Shown: piece after piece, positions 35,284 through 45,940 of the stretch
Numbering within the stretch: position 1 is the stretch's first letter
Layout: every line of letters begins with the position of its first letter
Source: Chitinophagales bacterium
GTDB lineage: Bacteria > Bacteroidota > Bacteroidia > Chitinophagales > UBA2359
Length of the DNA: 64,000 nt
Assembly (NCBI GenBank): GCA_041392475.1
Contig: JAWKLZ010000001.1
Span: 3,472,001 to 3,536,000 of the forward strand
Direction: 5' to 3'
Notes under the pieces: model-generated
What the model was told of the DNA's origin: nothing
Database searches by the model: none
The model's input: the letters and a program-made list of their open reading frames with translations, nothing else
Program-made: the position numbers and the translations under genes

Positions 35284-38200
35284 ATGAAAAGAGTTTATAC
35301 ACTAATACTCTCCCTTTTGTTGTGTAGTCCAATTTTTGCACAGATTGGGGTAATCAATTCTCCTCCTCTCCTTCCCGATACGCTTGCACAGCGATTGGTG
35401 GGTTATGGTTTGGAGATTGACAATGTAGAGATGCTTTGCCCAAACAATGCATCAGGTTATTTTTATGGAGCTACTGCTGCTGGGTTCTCTATGAATTCAG
35501 GTATTCTACTGACAAGCGGTTCAACCGCCGTAGCACTAAGTCCTAATACTGTTGGTAGCGCATCATCATCAAATGGAGGCCCAGGATATGCGCCTCTTGA
35601 AGAATTTCCACAAGCTTACAATGGAACATTCAATGCCTGTGTATTGGAATTTGATTTTGTCCCACAAGGAGATAGCATAAAATTCAACTACGTATTCGGC
35701 TCAGAAGAATATCCTGAGTATGTGGGTTCTTCATTCAATGATATATTTGCCTTCCTCATTGAAGGACTTCCCGAATATCCCGAAGATTTATCGGTCATTG
35801 AGAAAAACATTGCCATTATTCCTGGCTCACCTGAAATCCCTGTAGCTATCAACTTTCTAAACTTTGCTGCTTATAGTCAATTTTACATTGCCAACACCCC
35901 TGGCATTCCGAGTAATGGTTTCATTCAATACGATGGTTTTACCACTACATTGACTGCAAAAGCCAAAGTGACTCCCTGTAATACCTACCACCTAACTTTA
36001 GCTATTGCAGATGTAAGTGATCCGATTTTCGATTCAGGTGTATTCTTAGAAGAAGGAAGTTTTATTAGTAATGCCTTTGCCGTAGAACCTCCTGTATCCA
36101 ATATTTCTTCCACCGAAGAATTGGACTTTGTAGTAGAAAACTGTGGAAAGGGTACGGTTACTTTCTCCACCGATTTCCCCAGTGAAGACGGTTACACCCT
36201 TCAATTGGTAACAAACCAAGACCCTAATAATCCAGATGCCGTAGTTCTTGGAGGAACAGCTACACTTTTTAGTGACTATACCTTGTCGGCAGGTGCTGTT
36301 ATGATACCACCTAATGGAACTGAAGCACAGTTAGACATTTTCCCAATTGTGGATGGCGCACTCGAAGGCGATGAGTTTATCACCTTTGCTTTCTACGCTT
36401 CTTGTAGCCCTATCCCTTATCAAGTGGACACCTTCTGGATTTATGATGAAATCAGAGCAGTAGTCAATGAACCAATTGATATTTGCGACCCAGGTACTCC
36501 AGTACAATTACATGGAGAAGAATCCAATGGTATCAACTTGGAACAAGATCGTTTCTTTATTCGATGGGAACCTGCCGCAGGATTAAGTTGTACAGACTGT
36601 TTAGATCCTATTGCAACTGTTAATACTACAACGACTTATACCTTTATTATTGGCTATGAGGGTACAATTTGTACAGATCAAGAATCTACGACCATCAATG
36701 TCGACCCAAATACAGCCAACTTTGCAGCAGTTCCAGAATATAGTATATGCGCCAATCAAACCGTAAAATTGAGTGCTACTGGCGGACTTACGTATGATTG
36801 GCAAGCACCCGGTGGCGGTGTTGCAAACAATTTAAGCTGTACAGATTGCGCTAGTCCAACATTTACCCCGCCAAATAGCAATGGAGCAACCTATACCTAT
36901 GAAGTAATCATAAGCTCTGGACCAGGCTGTACCGAAACCTTCCCTGTTGAAGTAACTGTAGATTTAGCAGAATTGAACCTAGAACCACATCCTCCAATAT
37001 GCCCAGGCGATGTTGCTACATTATCTGTTGCATCTGGTGATGGTACTACGTTCCTCTGGAAACGTCCAAATGGTTTGTCCGCAGGAACAGGCACAAGCAT
37101 TCAAGTAAGCCCAAGTGTCACGACTACCTACACCGTAACAGCATTGGGAGTAGCCTGCCCTAACCCCAAAACAATCACCTTAGTAGTAGATCAAGTAGAT
37201 GCTGCCTTCAATCCAGTACAAACGGTTTGTGCAGGTGAAACAACGACCTTAGTAGGTCAAGGTGGACAACAATTCCAATGGTTAGACATGGATGGCAATG
37301 TATTGAGTACCAATCAAACCTATAACCCTGTAATTGACGCAAATACTACTTTCCAACTAGTTGCTCAAACCAATAATTGTTTTGATACCATTTCCGTATT
37401 GGCTCCCGTAGAGCCTATTCGTGAAATTGAATTCATTACCGAAAACCCTGTTATCTGTGGTGATATCACTTCAATTGATTTGGCAATTGAGCCAATTCCT
37501 GGTGTGACATTTACTTGGCAACCAGCAGGTGCTTTCACAATGAACAGTGCCGATGGTTCTGTGGTTACTGCTACTCCTCCAAGTGACGGATTTACTTATA
37601 CAGTGACAGCAGTAACACCATTAGGCTGTACTCCACCGCAAACTATCTCGGTAGCAGTTGGAGAAAATTTAGAACTCACAGTTGACGCTCCCGAAATTTT
37701 GTGTATTGATTTAGCTAATCTAACCCCATTTACTATCAATGCTTTTGGTGCATCGAAATACACCTGGACACCATCAGGAGGATCTCTTATTGCTAATTCA
37801 GGAGCAAGTTCAGCTCTTTTCATTCCAAATCCTGTCAACAACGGAATCACCTATACTGTATTTGGTACAGATGAAGCGGGTATTTGTACAGGCGAAACGA
37901 CCTTTACTGTACAAGTAATTCAAGAGCCTGATTTATCCATTGAAGCACCTGTCATTTGTGCGGGAGAATCAGGAACATTGACTGCAAGCATAAGCGCAGG
38001 TAGTGGTGATTTTGAATACGAATGGATTCCTTCAACAGGTCTATCCAATCCTAACAGCAGCACCACAGAGGTTTCAATTGATGAGCCTACTGTATATACT
38101 TTGATTGCAAGAGATGTGATTGGAGGATGTGAAGTACAGCAAGATGTAACCGTTGAAGTCAATCCATACCCAGAAGTAGATCTCGTTCCAGAAGTAGCCG

Positions 38201-41200
38201 CTTGTAGTGGCGACGAAGTGACTGTAACAGTTGAAGGAGGAGATGGTTTTGCAACGATTTGGACAGATGGAAGTGGTGGAGTTGTATCAAATGGCACATC
38301 TCTTACTGTTACTCCTGCCGCTACTACTACTTATACACTTACAGTTGGAACGGATTGTCCAGTAGAACTGCAAACAACCATTGAAGTTATTGAAGTAGAT
38401 ATAACTGCAGATGCAAGTGCTGCCCAAATTTGCGATGGAGATGAAGTACAGTTAAACGCAACTGGCGAAGGTATAGCTACATTTGAATGGACCCAAGCAA
38501 ATGGTCTTCAAGGAACAAATGGTGCCAACCAAACAGCTACTCCAACTGCAACAACTACCTATATCGTAACGGGTTATGATGCAAGCGGTAATTGTTCGGC
38601 TACTTCAAGTGTTACCGTTGAAGTAGCAACTATTCAAGTTCAACTTCCACCAGATCCGTTTACTTGTGGAGCAGACGACCCTGCAACATTAACTGTTGAC
38701 GGTGGTGCAGGTGCAACCTATCTTTGGGATCCACCAACAGGATTATCTTCTACTACATTGGGTACAGTGACTGCCAGCCCTGCGGTTACGACTACCTATT
38801 CTGTAAACATTGTCAATGCACAAGGTTGTGAAGATGAAGCATTCGTGACAGTGAATGTATTCCCTCAAATCAACATTGTCATTGATCCGCCATTGGCTTC
38901 TGTTTGTCCTGGTGAGATAGCTACTTACAACTTGGTAGGTGCAGCTAATTATACCTTTGAAGAAATCAGTGGAGGAGCTTTCCAAATTATCAGCAACGCT
39001 AACGGACAAGTTCAAATCAGTGCAAATGCCAATGCTTCCTTCAATATTGTAGGAACAGATGTAAATGGCTGTACAGCCGAAACCACTGCTGAACTACAAA
39101 TAAACCAACCCATTACTGATGCGAGTGGGGATACCGATATTTGTGAAGGGGAAGAAACGCCTTTGTTTGCAGACGGTGGAGCAGGTGCCACTTATCAATG
39201 GGATAATGCTGAAACCTTAGATGATGCAACAAGTGCAACACCGAATGCAAGTCCAGATCAAACAACGGTTTATACCGTAATGATTACCGATAGCAATGGA
39301 TGTACCGCTTTTGAAAGCGTTTTTATTCAAGTTGCTCAACCGCCAACAGCTCAACTTAGTGCAACACCTAACGCTATTTGTCCAGGTACTCCCGTTACAC
39401 TTCAAGCAGGTACAAATACAAATAACACCTACACTTTCTATGATGGCAATGGCAATCAGATTGCACAAAACAACACAGGGCAAACTACCGTCACTCCTAC
39501 TATTGATATGACCTACTCTGTAACCGTAGAAACACCTCTTGGCTGTATGGACGAAGCAGTAGCTACTGTTTCCTTCAATCAAGACCCTGTACTTCAAGTG
39601 CAAGATGGAACAGCTTGTCCAGGAGGAAGTACCAATATGTCTGTTTCAGGAGCAGGTGTAGGAGCTACTTACCAATGGAATCCAAGCAATATTGTTACTT
39701 GCAACTCGCCTTCTTGCGACCAAGTAACAGTTACGCCAGTAGATGGTAACCCTGTAAACTTCACTGTGACAGGTACAACAGCCGCAGGTTGTTCAGGTCA
39801 AGCACAAGCTACTTTGAGTATCCAAGCAGATTTGAACATTTCTGTAAATCCTGCCAACCCAACACTATGTGTAGGAGAAACCATTACTCTAAATGCAAAT
39901 GGTGCTACACAATTTGAGTGGGATGGCCCCGGTTTGAGTACAACAACGGGCGGAAGTGTGGTCGTAGATGTAAATACACCTGGTACTTACAATTATACGC
40001 TTACAGGTACTAACAACGATTGTTCTGGTAGCACTACCTTCTCTGTAGTCATCAACGATTTGCCAACCATTGAAGCAGTAGATGCGCCAACACTTTGTGT
40101 AGGAGATTCGCATACACTCTCTGCAATAGGTGGTGATACCTATGTATGGACTTTGAACGGTAATCCTGTAAACAACTTGAATGTATCTCCTGCCACTACT
40201 ACTACTTACGATGTAATTGGTACAGATGCCAACGGTTGTACCAATATTTCACAAGTAACCGTAGAAGTGGAAGAACCCATTCAATTGAGTGTGATGGCCA
40301 ATGATGATACCATTTGTTTTGGTGAAAACACAGCTATTATGGCAACAGGTGCGGTGAGCTTTGAATGGTCTACAACTGATGTAACAGGCGATGGTGAACT
40401 ATTGACCGTTTCTCCAACCGCAACAACTACTTACACTGTTATTGCAACAAGTGCGAATGGATGTACGGCTGAAGATCAAATCACCATCAATGTATCTGAG
40501 CCTCAGGTGTCATTAGATGCGGCACAATTGGGTTTCTGTACAGGTGAAAATACAACTTTAACTGCAACAGGTACGGGCAACTATACTTGGGAAGGCGAAA
40601 GTGTAACAGGTACAGGTGCAAATGTAACCATTGAACCTCTTACCCCTGGTCTTTACACCTATATCGTTACGACCGATATCAACGGTTGCCCTGCAACGGC
40701 TTCGATTGATATTGAAGTATATGCAGAACCAAACGTGATTGTTCCTCAATTTCTACAAATTTGTCAAGATGGTTCTACGGACATCACTGCAACAGGAGCT
40801 GCTACCTACGAATGGATTGATCCTGATGGCTCTCTAAGTGCTACTACAGGAGGAACAGTTACTGCTTCTCCAGCAGCAGGCACGACTTATACGGTTATCG
40901 GTACAAGTGCCAATGGATGTACAGCTTCTGCTGAGGTAAACATTGCAGTAAGTACAGAACTTTTATTGGATGCTCCAGACCAAGAGATTTGTATTGGTGA
41001 TGCTGCGGGTGCGACGTTGACCGTTGCTGGTGCGCAAAACTATACTTGGACAGGTGATGTCGCAAGTTTGAGTGCAACGACTGGAAACAATGTTATTGCT
41101 ACTCCTTCTGTTACCACAACTTATACAATTGTAGGTACAGATGCTCAAGGTTGTACAGGCGAAACAGAAGTGACTGTTGTAGTGAATGAATTGCCACAAG

Positions 41201-42465
41201 CAGCAGCAGGTGAACCTGGTTTGATTTGTATTGGAGATGATTTCTCTCTCGCTGCAAGTGGAGGTGTTCAGTATATTTGGGATGACCCAACAGGAACTTT
41301 GAGCAATACAAACATTGCCAATCCTGTGGCTACACCTACTGTACCAACTACCTACACTGTTACGGTTATCAACGAAAATGGCTGTGAATCTACCGCTGAG
41401 GTGTTTGTAGATTTAGAGCCTTTGGCTACTGCTGTTGTTCCTGCATTGGGAGAAACTTGCTCCAATGCTGTGTTTGATATCAGCACTGCCACAGCAGAGA
41501 ATGCTTTGGGAATTATGTGGACGACTTCTGGTAATGGTACATTTACCGACCCAACCAGCCTACTGACAGCTTACCAACCTGATCCAAGTGATGTAGGAAC
41601 AGTAACGCTTACCATGAGTGTAGAAGGTTGTGGTTCGCCATCTGCTAGTTTCGACTTGGATGTGAAACAATCTACTGCCGAGTTGTTCATTGAACAACCA
41701 GATGCAGTTTGTCCTGGTGAGAGCATATCTTTGTCAGGCTCCAACATTGGTATTGGCGATATTGCCAATATCAACTGGACTGGTGGTTTGGGTTCTTTCA
41801 CGCTCAATAGTGCTTTAGAAACCGTCTATCGTCCATCAGAAGCCGAAGTAGGAACAATTACGCTTACTTTGAGTGCAGACGACGAGTGTGGTTCAGCAAG
41901 TGAGCAAATCACCGTTACAGTTATGCCAAATGTCAATATGGATGCAGGTCAAAATATTATCATCACCGAAGGCGAAAGTATTCGTTTAGAAGGTAGTGGT
42001 GGATTGACTGCTGACAGTTATATTTGGACAGTAGCAGAAGGTTTTGATGAAGAAAGAGCAGGCTTAGACCCAACAGAAGCTAACTCGCAAAATCCTTTGG
42101 TAACGCCAACTCAAACGACTACTTATCAGTTATCCAGTAGTGATAGTTGTTCGGATGTGGATTTTGTGGAGGTAATCATCCAACCTACAGGCTCGATTGT
42201 TATGCCGAACTCCTTCTCTCCCAACGGAGACAATTTCAATGATTTGATTTTCCCTGTTGGATTCAACTTTGAGTTGGTCAACTACAGCATTTACAGCCGT
42301 TGGGGAGAGAAAGTATTTGAAACAAATGTAGATGGTGAAGGATGGGACGGAACGTTCAAAGGTGAACCATCTGAACTGGGAGTCTATGCTTATGTGGTAG
42401 AATACCGCTTAGGAGGTAGAGAGAGTGTTGAAATACTCGCAGGTTCTATCACATTGATTAGATAG
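35284..42465 (+). CDS. Giant adhesin: choice-of-anchor L domain, Ig/PKD-like repeats, T9SS type B sorting domain
   Basis: A 2393-residue surface protein. After a signal peptide (1-19, ending PIFA) comes a choice-of-anchor L domain (about 20-270) with LVGYGLEIDNVEM, GFSMNSGILLTSG and FNYVFGSEEYPEYVGSSFND. From about residue 400 there are some twenty domains of 70-85 residues in the PKD/Ig-like style, each with a CxGxxxxL start, a central YxWxP and a closing TTTYTVxGxDxxGC. The last 85 residues are a type B (gliding-motility-associated) sorting domain: MPNSFSPNGDNFNDLIFP, YSIYSRWGEKVFE, GWDGTFKGEP and VYAYVVEYR. It is probably secreted by the type IX system and held at the surface as an adhesin for gliding or attachment. 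It forms a single-gene unit with its own promoter and terminator. Confidence 0.92.
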   Translation: MKRVYTLILSLLLCSPIFAQIGVINSPPLLPDTLAQRLVGYGLEIDNVEMLCPNNASGYFYGATAAGFSMNSGILLTSGSTAVALSPNTVGSASSSNGGPGYAPLEEFPQAYNGTFNACVLEFDFVPQGDSIKFNYVFGSEEYPEYVGSSFNDIFAFLIEGLPEYPEDLSVIEKNIAIIPGSPEIPVAINFLNFAAYSQFYIANTPGIPSNGFIQYDGFTTTLTAKAKVTPCNTYHLTLAIADVSDPIFDSGVFLEEGSFISNAFAVEPPVSNISSTEELDFVVENCGKGTVTFSTDFPSEDGYTLQLVTNQDPNNPDAVVLGGTATLFSDYTLSAGAVMIPPNGTEAQLDIFPIVDGALEGDEFITFAFYASCSPIPYQVDTFWIYDEIRAVVNEPIDICDPGTPVQLHGEESNGINLEQDRFFIRWEPAAGLSCTDCLDPIATVNTTTTYTFIIGYEGTICTDQESTTINVDPNTANFAAVPEYSICANQTVKLSATGGLTYDWQAPGGGVANNLSCTDCASPTFTPPNSNGATYTYEVIISSGPGCTETFPVEVTVDLAELNLEPHPPICPGDVATLSVASGDGTTFLWKRPNGLSAGTGTSIQVSPSVTTTYTVTALGVACPNPKTITLVVDQVDAAFNPVQTVCAGETTTLVGQGGQQFQWLDMDGNVLSTNQTYNPVIDANTTFQLVAQTNNCFDTISVLAPVEPIREIEFITENPVICGDITSIDLAIEPIPGVTFTWQPAGAFTMNSADGSVVTATPPSDGFTYTVTAVTPLGCTPPQTISVAVGENLELTVDAPEILCIDLANLTPFTINAFGASKYTWTPSGGSLIANSGASSALFIPNPVNNGITYTVFGTDEAGICTGETTFTVQVIQEPDLSIEAPVICAGESGTLTASISAGSGDFEYEWIPSTGLSNPNSSTTEVSIDEPTVYTLIARDVIGGCEVQQDVTVEVNPYPEVDLVPEVAACSGDEVTVTVEGGDGFATIWTDGSGGVVSNGTSLTVTPAATTTYTLTVGTDCPVELQTTIEVIEVDITADASAAQICDGDEVQLNATGEGIATFEWTQANGLQGTNGANQTATPTATTTYIVTGYDASGNCSATSSVTVEVATIQVQLPPDPFTCGADDPATLTVDGGAGATYLWDPPTGLSSTTLGTVTASPAVTTTYSVNIVNAQGCEDEAFVTVNVFPQINIVIDPPLASVCPGEIATYNLVGAANYTFEEISGGAFQIISNANGQVQISANANASFNIVGTDVNGCTAETTAELQINQPITDASGDTDICEGEETPLFADGGAGATYQWDNAETLDDATSATPNASPDQTTVYTVMITDSNGCTAFESVFIQVAQPPTAQLSATPNAICPGTPVTLQAGTNTNNTYTFYDGNGNQIAQNNTGQTTVTPTIDMTYSVTVETPLGCMDEAVATVSFNQDPVLQVQDGTACPGGSTNMSVSGAGVGATYQWNPSNIVTCNSPSCDQVTVTPVDGNPVNFTVTGTTAAGCSGQAQATLSIQADLNISVNPANPTLCVGETITLNANGATQFEWDGPGLSTTTGGSVVVDVNTPGTYNYTLTGTNNDCSGSTTFSVVINDLPTIEAVDAPTLCVGDSHTLSAIGGDTYVWTLNGNPVNNLNVSPATTTTYDVIGTDANGCTNISQVTVEVEEPIQLSVMANDDTICFGENTAIMATGAVSFEWSTTDVTGDGELLTVSPTATTTYTVIATSANGCTAEDQITINVSEPQVSLDAAQLGFCTGENTTLTATGTGNYTWEGESVTGTGANVTIEPLTPGLYTYIVTTDINGCPATASIDIEVYAEPNVIVPQFLQICQDGSTDITATGAATYEWIDPDGSLSATTGGTVTASPAAGTTYTVIGTSANGCTASAEVNIAVSTELLLDAPDQEICIGDAAGATLTVAGAQNYTWTGDVASLSATTGNNVIATPSVTTTYTIVGTDAQGCTGETEVTVVVNELPQAAAGEPGLICIGDDFSLAASGGVQYIWDDPTGTLSNTNIANPVATPTVPTTYTVTVINENGCESTAEVFVDLEPLATAVVPALGETCSNAVFDISTATAENALGIMWTTSGNGTFTDPTSLLTAYQPDPSDVGTVTLTMSVEGCGSPSASFDLDVKQSTAELFIEQPDAVCPGESISLSGSNIGIGDIANINWTGGLGSFTLNSALETVYRPSEAEVGTITLTLSADDECGSASEQITVTVMPNVNMDAGQNIIITEGESIRLEGSGGLTADSYIWTVAEGFDEERAGLDPTEANSQNPLVTPTQTTTYQLSSSDSCSDVDFVEVIIQPTGSIVMPNSFSPNGDNFNDLIFPVGFNFELVNYSIYSRWGEKVFETNVDGEGWDGTFKGEPSELGVYAYVVEYRLGGRESVEILAGSITLIR

Positions 42466-42528
42466 TCCTCAAGTATAAGATGAAAGCAAAAAAGCATTAT
42501 TTTTTGTTTTCTGATGAATGATAAAATA

Positions 42529-42569
42529 AAAGCGATTGGAGTTTCATTACTTCAATCGCTTTTTTCTTT
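42529..42569 (+). terminator. Terminator of the giant adhesin gene
   Basis: AAAGCGATTGgAG pairs with CTtCAATCGCTTT, followed by a run of T. It lies 65 bp after the stop. Confidence 0.85.
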
Positions 42570-42710
42570 TTATTGGTGTTCAATTCACAGCAAGTTTTGA
42601 GAACAAAACAACCCGAATGGAGTTAAAGAAGGGAATATTTGGAGCTTGAACGGAATTTATTCCCATAGTTTTGTTAAATATTTCCTCCTTTCCCACAAAT
42701 TCTATATCTT

Positions 42711-42865
42711 TTAGACTTTGGACGAAAGAAGTAGGAAGCAAGATGTGAGATATAAAAATTGATAATCAAAATCTTAATCAATTAATGCAACTAAGTATAA
42801 ATGATTGATTGTCAGCCAATTAAACTCTTACTTCTTGCATCTTTGCTCCTGCGTCCAAAGTCTAA
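42711..42865. mobile_element. MITE-like element, copy 2
   Basis: A 155-bp copy of the element at 11072-11227. The ends are TTAGACTTTGGACGAA and, inverted on the right, the same with one change. It is flanked on both sides by ATATCTT (42704-42710 and 42866-42872), a 7-bp duplication unrelated to that of the first copy. It ends 45 bp upstream of the 2Fe-2S oxidoreductase gene, so it may now supply or separate that gene's promoter. Confidence 0.85.
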
Positions 42866-42910
42866 ATATCTTAATCTTATCAATTATACCAACAATCAAT
42901 TCAAAATCTT

Positions 42911-43363
42911 ATGGCAACTTTTACGCTTCAAGTAAACGGTGAAAAATACCAAGTGGAAGTAAGTTCAGACACACCCTTGCTTTGGGTACTGCGTGATACA
43001 GTGGGATTGGTGGGAACTAAATATGGCTGCGGCATCGGTCAATGTGGTGCTTGTACAGTACATCTCAACGGTGTTCCTGTTCGCTCTTGCTCATTGCCTA
43101 TTTCTGCAATTGAAGGAAAAACCGTCACCACCATTGAAGGACTTTCCGAAAACGGTGATCATCCTCTGCAATTGGCTTGGCAAGAAATAGATGTACCTCA
43201 ATGTGGCTATTGTCAAGCTGGACAAATAATGAGTGCAGCAGCATTATTGAAGAAAAATCCAAAACCAACAGACGCTGACATTGACGCAGCTATGGCGGGA
43301 AATATTTGTCGTTGTAGCACTTATAATCGGATACGGAAGGCAATACATACGGCAGCTAAATAA
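42911..43363 (+). CDS. 2Fe-2S subunit of a molybdenum hydroxylase (isoquinoline 1-oxidoreductase alpha type)
   Basis: A 150-residue small subunit that passes electrons from the molybdenum centre. It has two [2Fe-2S] domains: the plant-ferredoxin type with YGCGIGQCGACTVHLNG and its fourth Cys in RSCSLP, and the helical one with QCGYCQAGQIM and NICRCSTYNRI. There is no FAD subunit gene, as in isoquinoline 1-oxidoreductase and related aldehyde oxidases that use membrane cytochromes as acceptors. The partner subunit follows about 115 bp downstream. This subunit has no signal peptide and is probably carried out of the cell together with the Tat-targeted partner. Confidence 0.9.
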   Translation: MATFTLQVNGEKYQVEVSSDTPLLWVLRDTVGLVGTKYGCGIGQCGACTVHLNGVPVRSCSLPISAIEGKTVTTIEGLSENGDHPLQLAWQEIDVPQCGYCQAGQIMSAAALLKKNPKPTDADIDAAMAGNICRCSTYNRIRKAIHTAAK

Positions 43364-43477
43364 CATTTAGTGCATAGCTATTAATTTCTCAACACGATTA
43401 AATCGAATTTCACAGTCAGTGAAGTTGTACTTTGAGCTTTACACTTGGTTTTAAACAAAAAAATAATCTTCAAAAAA

Positions 43478-45625
43478 ATGCAAACAATATACAACCGCCG
43501 TTCATTTCTCAAATCGTCGACTTTGGCAGGAAGTGGCTTAATTTTAGGCTTCAACCTCTTCAATGCTTGTACTTCTCCTACCAATCCAAAGGCAGCTATT
43601 ATCACCAAAAAAGAACTTTTCCCCGAAGATTGGTCAGACATCAATGCATTCATCAAAATCGCAACAGATGGTACAATCACGATTATGTCACCCAATCCCG
43701 AAATTGGGCAAGGTGTGAAAACTTCCATGCCTATGATTGTCGCTGAAGAATTGGATGCTGACTGGTTCAAAGTATTGATAGAACAAGCTCCTTTGAACAC
43801 CGATTGGTATGAACGTCAAGTAGCAGGCGGCAGTCAATCCATTCGACAAGGTTGGGAATCCCTCCGAAAAGCAGGTGCAACAGCTCGTCAAATGCTCGTA
43901 GAAACAGCTGCAAAACAATGGGAAGTCCCTGCAAGTGAATGTACTACCGAAAACGGAACTGTACACCATACAAGCTCCAATAAATCCATCGGTTATGGCG
44001 AATTGGCTGCAACTGCTTCTGTGATGGAAGCCCCTACTGATGCGACCTTGAAAGACCCTAAAGACTTCAAAATCATTGGTCATTCGCATCCAAATGTGGA
44101 CAATGCTGCAATTGTGACAGGTAAACCACTTTTTGGTATTGACGTTCAGCGAGAAGGAATGTTATATGCCATGGCTGTGCGCCCACCTTTCGGCAAAAAA
44201 TTGAAGTCCGTAGATGATACGGCTGCAAAAGCAATTGAAGGGGTAAAAGAGGTGATTACCTTTGGAGATAAAGTTGCCGTAGTCGGAAATTCTACTTGGA
44301 ATGTTAAAAAAGGAAGAGATGCTCTGGTTGTTGAATGGGAAAATGCTGAGGGGTTAGAAAGCAGCGAAAGTCAGGATGCTGCAATGCTTGCTTTGCTCAA
44401 AGAATCAGCAAAAGAACCCAAACGCAAGGATGGCAATGTGGACAAGGCCTTCAAAGAAGCGGCAAAAGTCGTAGAAGCGATTTACGAATGTCCACTGCTT
44501 CCACACAACACACTGGAACCCATGAACTATTTTGCCCATGTCCGAGAAGATGGAGTGGAATTGTTAGGTCCCAATCAAGTTCCTTCATGGGCGAGAGGGG
44601 ATGTTGCCAAAATGCTGGAAATAGACGAAAGCAAAATCACCGTAAACATGACACGAATGGGAGGTGGATTTGGACGGCGATTGTATCCTGACTTTGTGAA
44701 AGAAGCGGCTGAAATTTCGAGTTTGGCCAAAGCCCCCATCAAATTGCAGTGGACAAGAGAGGATGATATGAGTGCAGGTATGTACCGTCCTGCTTGTAAA
44801 TATCTGTTTCGTGCAGCTTTGGACGAAAATGGCAATATGACTGCCTACCACATTCGAGGCGCAGGAATCAATATGGACAATACGGTTCGTGAAAACAATT
44901 TCCCCGCAGCTTCTGTACCAAACTATTTGGCTGAAACCCACAACCTTGAATCCAATGTCACTACTGCTGCATGGCGTGCACCAGTTGCCAACTTTTTAGC
45001 AGCAGCAGAACAAAGTTTCATTGATGAAGTAGCATTGGCAGCAGAAAAAGATCCTGTGGCTTTTCGGTTGCAATTGTTTGACAAAGCTATCAATGAACCT
45101 GTTGGAGAAGTGGGTTACGATGTACAACGCTTCAAAAAAACTGTGGAATTGGCTGCCGAAAAATCCAATTGGAACAACAGCGCAAATGATGTCTTTTTGG
45201 GTATGAGTGCTTATTATTCTCATAATTCGTATGTGGCAGAAGTAGCAGAGGTGGTAATGATAGACGGCAGCCCCAAATTAGAAAAGGTATATTGTGCGGT
45301 GGATTGCGGTATTGTGGTGAACCCTACGGGTGCTGAGAATCAAGTAGAGGGGGGAATTATTGATGGAATTGGTCATGCAATGTATGGCAAGTTGACCATC
45401 AAAGAGGGTGAAGCACAGCAGACCAACTTCAACAATTACCGCTTGATTCGTATGGGTGAGGCACCAAAGGTAGAAATGTTTTTTGTGGATAATGGCGAAT
45501 CGCCTACGGGTTTGGGTGAACCGACACTGCCACCTGCTGCGGGTGCTTTGGCAAATGCAGTTTTCAAAGCTACTGGTAAAAGAATGAGGACACAGCCTTT
45601 TGTGGATTTGGAGTTGTTGGGATAA
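43478..45625 (+). CDS. Molybdopterin-binding subunit, xanthine dehydrogenase family (IorB-like)
   Basis: About 715 residues from ATG 43478; the frame is open from 43445, but the Tat signal starts here (NRRSFLKSSTLAGSGLILGF, with Arg-Arg). A Cys after it (LFNACTSP) may be a lipid site. The body matches periplasmic IorB-type subunits: GQGVKTSMPMIVAEELD, RVGGGFGRR-like MTRMGGGFGRRLYPDF, AWRAPVANF, and near the end the catalytic loop GLGEPTLPPAAGALANA with the Glu that activates water. It oxidises an aldehyde or an N-heterocycle using the 2Fe-2S subunit encoded upstream. The substrate is unknown. Molybdenum cofactor and maturation genes are not in the window. Confidence 0.9.
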   Translation: MQTIYNRRSFLKSSTLAGSGLILGFNLFNACTSPTNPKAAIITKKELFPEDWSDINAFIKIATDGTITIMSPNPEIGQGVKTSMPMIVAEELDADWFKVLIEQAPLNTDWYERQVAGGSQSIRQGWESLRKAGATARQMLVETAAKQWEVPASECTTENGTVHHTSSNKSIGYGELAATASVMEAPTDATLKDPKDFKIIGHSHPNVDNAAIVTGKPLFGIDVQREGMLYAMAVRPPFGKKLKSVDDTAAKAIEGVKEVITFGDKVAVVGNSTWNVKKGRDALVVEWENAEGLESSESQDAAMLALLKESAKEPKRKDGNVDKAFKEAAKVVEAIYECPLLPHNTLEPMNYFAHVREDGVELLGPNQVPSWARGDVAKMLEIDESKITVNMTRMGGGFGRRLYPDFVKEAAEISSLAKAPIKLQWTREDDMSAGMYRPACKYLFRAALDENGNMTAYHIRGAGINMDNTVRENNFPAASVPNYLAETHNLESNVTTAAWRAPVANFLAAAEQSFIDEVALAAEKDPVAFRLQLFDKAINEPVGEVGYDVQRFKKTVELAAEKSNWNNSANDVFLGMSAYYSHNSYVAEVAEVVMIDGSPKLEKVYCAVDCGIVVNPTGAENQVEGGIIDGIGHAMYGKLTIKEGEAQQTNFNNYRLIRMGEAPKVEMFFVDNGESPTGLGEPTLPPAAGALANAVFKATGKRMRTQPFVDLELLG

Positions 45626-45852
45626 ACAAAAAAAAGTTTCCCAAACGAGTTTATTTTAGACCGAGTACGTAAGGGAAACTATTAAAATAGTAAAAAGAGA
45701 GCACTTAAAAAGAGGGTCGTGACTTTATGAAATTAGTTTTTTTTGAGGTTTCTAAAAAGATTTTTGAGGGTATTGATTGTACCGATTGGACGATACTTAT
45801 GTTGATAGCATTGAATAAGTTTTTGTAAACAACTTTTATATTTTTTTTCAAA
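45626..45852. other. Gene-free spacer between convergent genes
   Basis: It holds an 8-bp inverted pair (AGTTTCCC at 45635-45642 and GGGAAACT at 45673-45680) around a 30-nt loop, which may be a weak terminator for the oxidoreductase. A 33-codon frame from 45728 (MKLVFFEVSKKIFEG...) is too short to call a gene. Confidence 0.4.
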
Positions 45853-45888
45853 AAAAAATAGGTACTATAAATTTAGTGCCTATTTTTT
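45853..45888. terminator. Bidirectional terminator
   Basis: A 14-bp stem (AAAAAATAGGTACT with AGTGCCTATTTTTT, one G-T pair) gives a T run on both strands. It lies between the convergent oxidoreductase gene and the small hypothetical gene at 45941. Confidence 0.85.
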
Positions 45889-45940
45889 CATTTCCCAAAG
45901 TACAATTATATATCTTAATGCTTTTATAAACAGCATTTTA

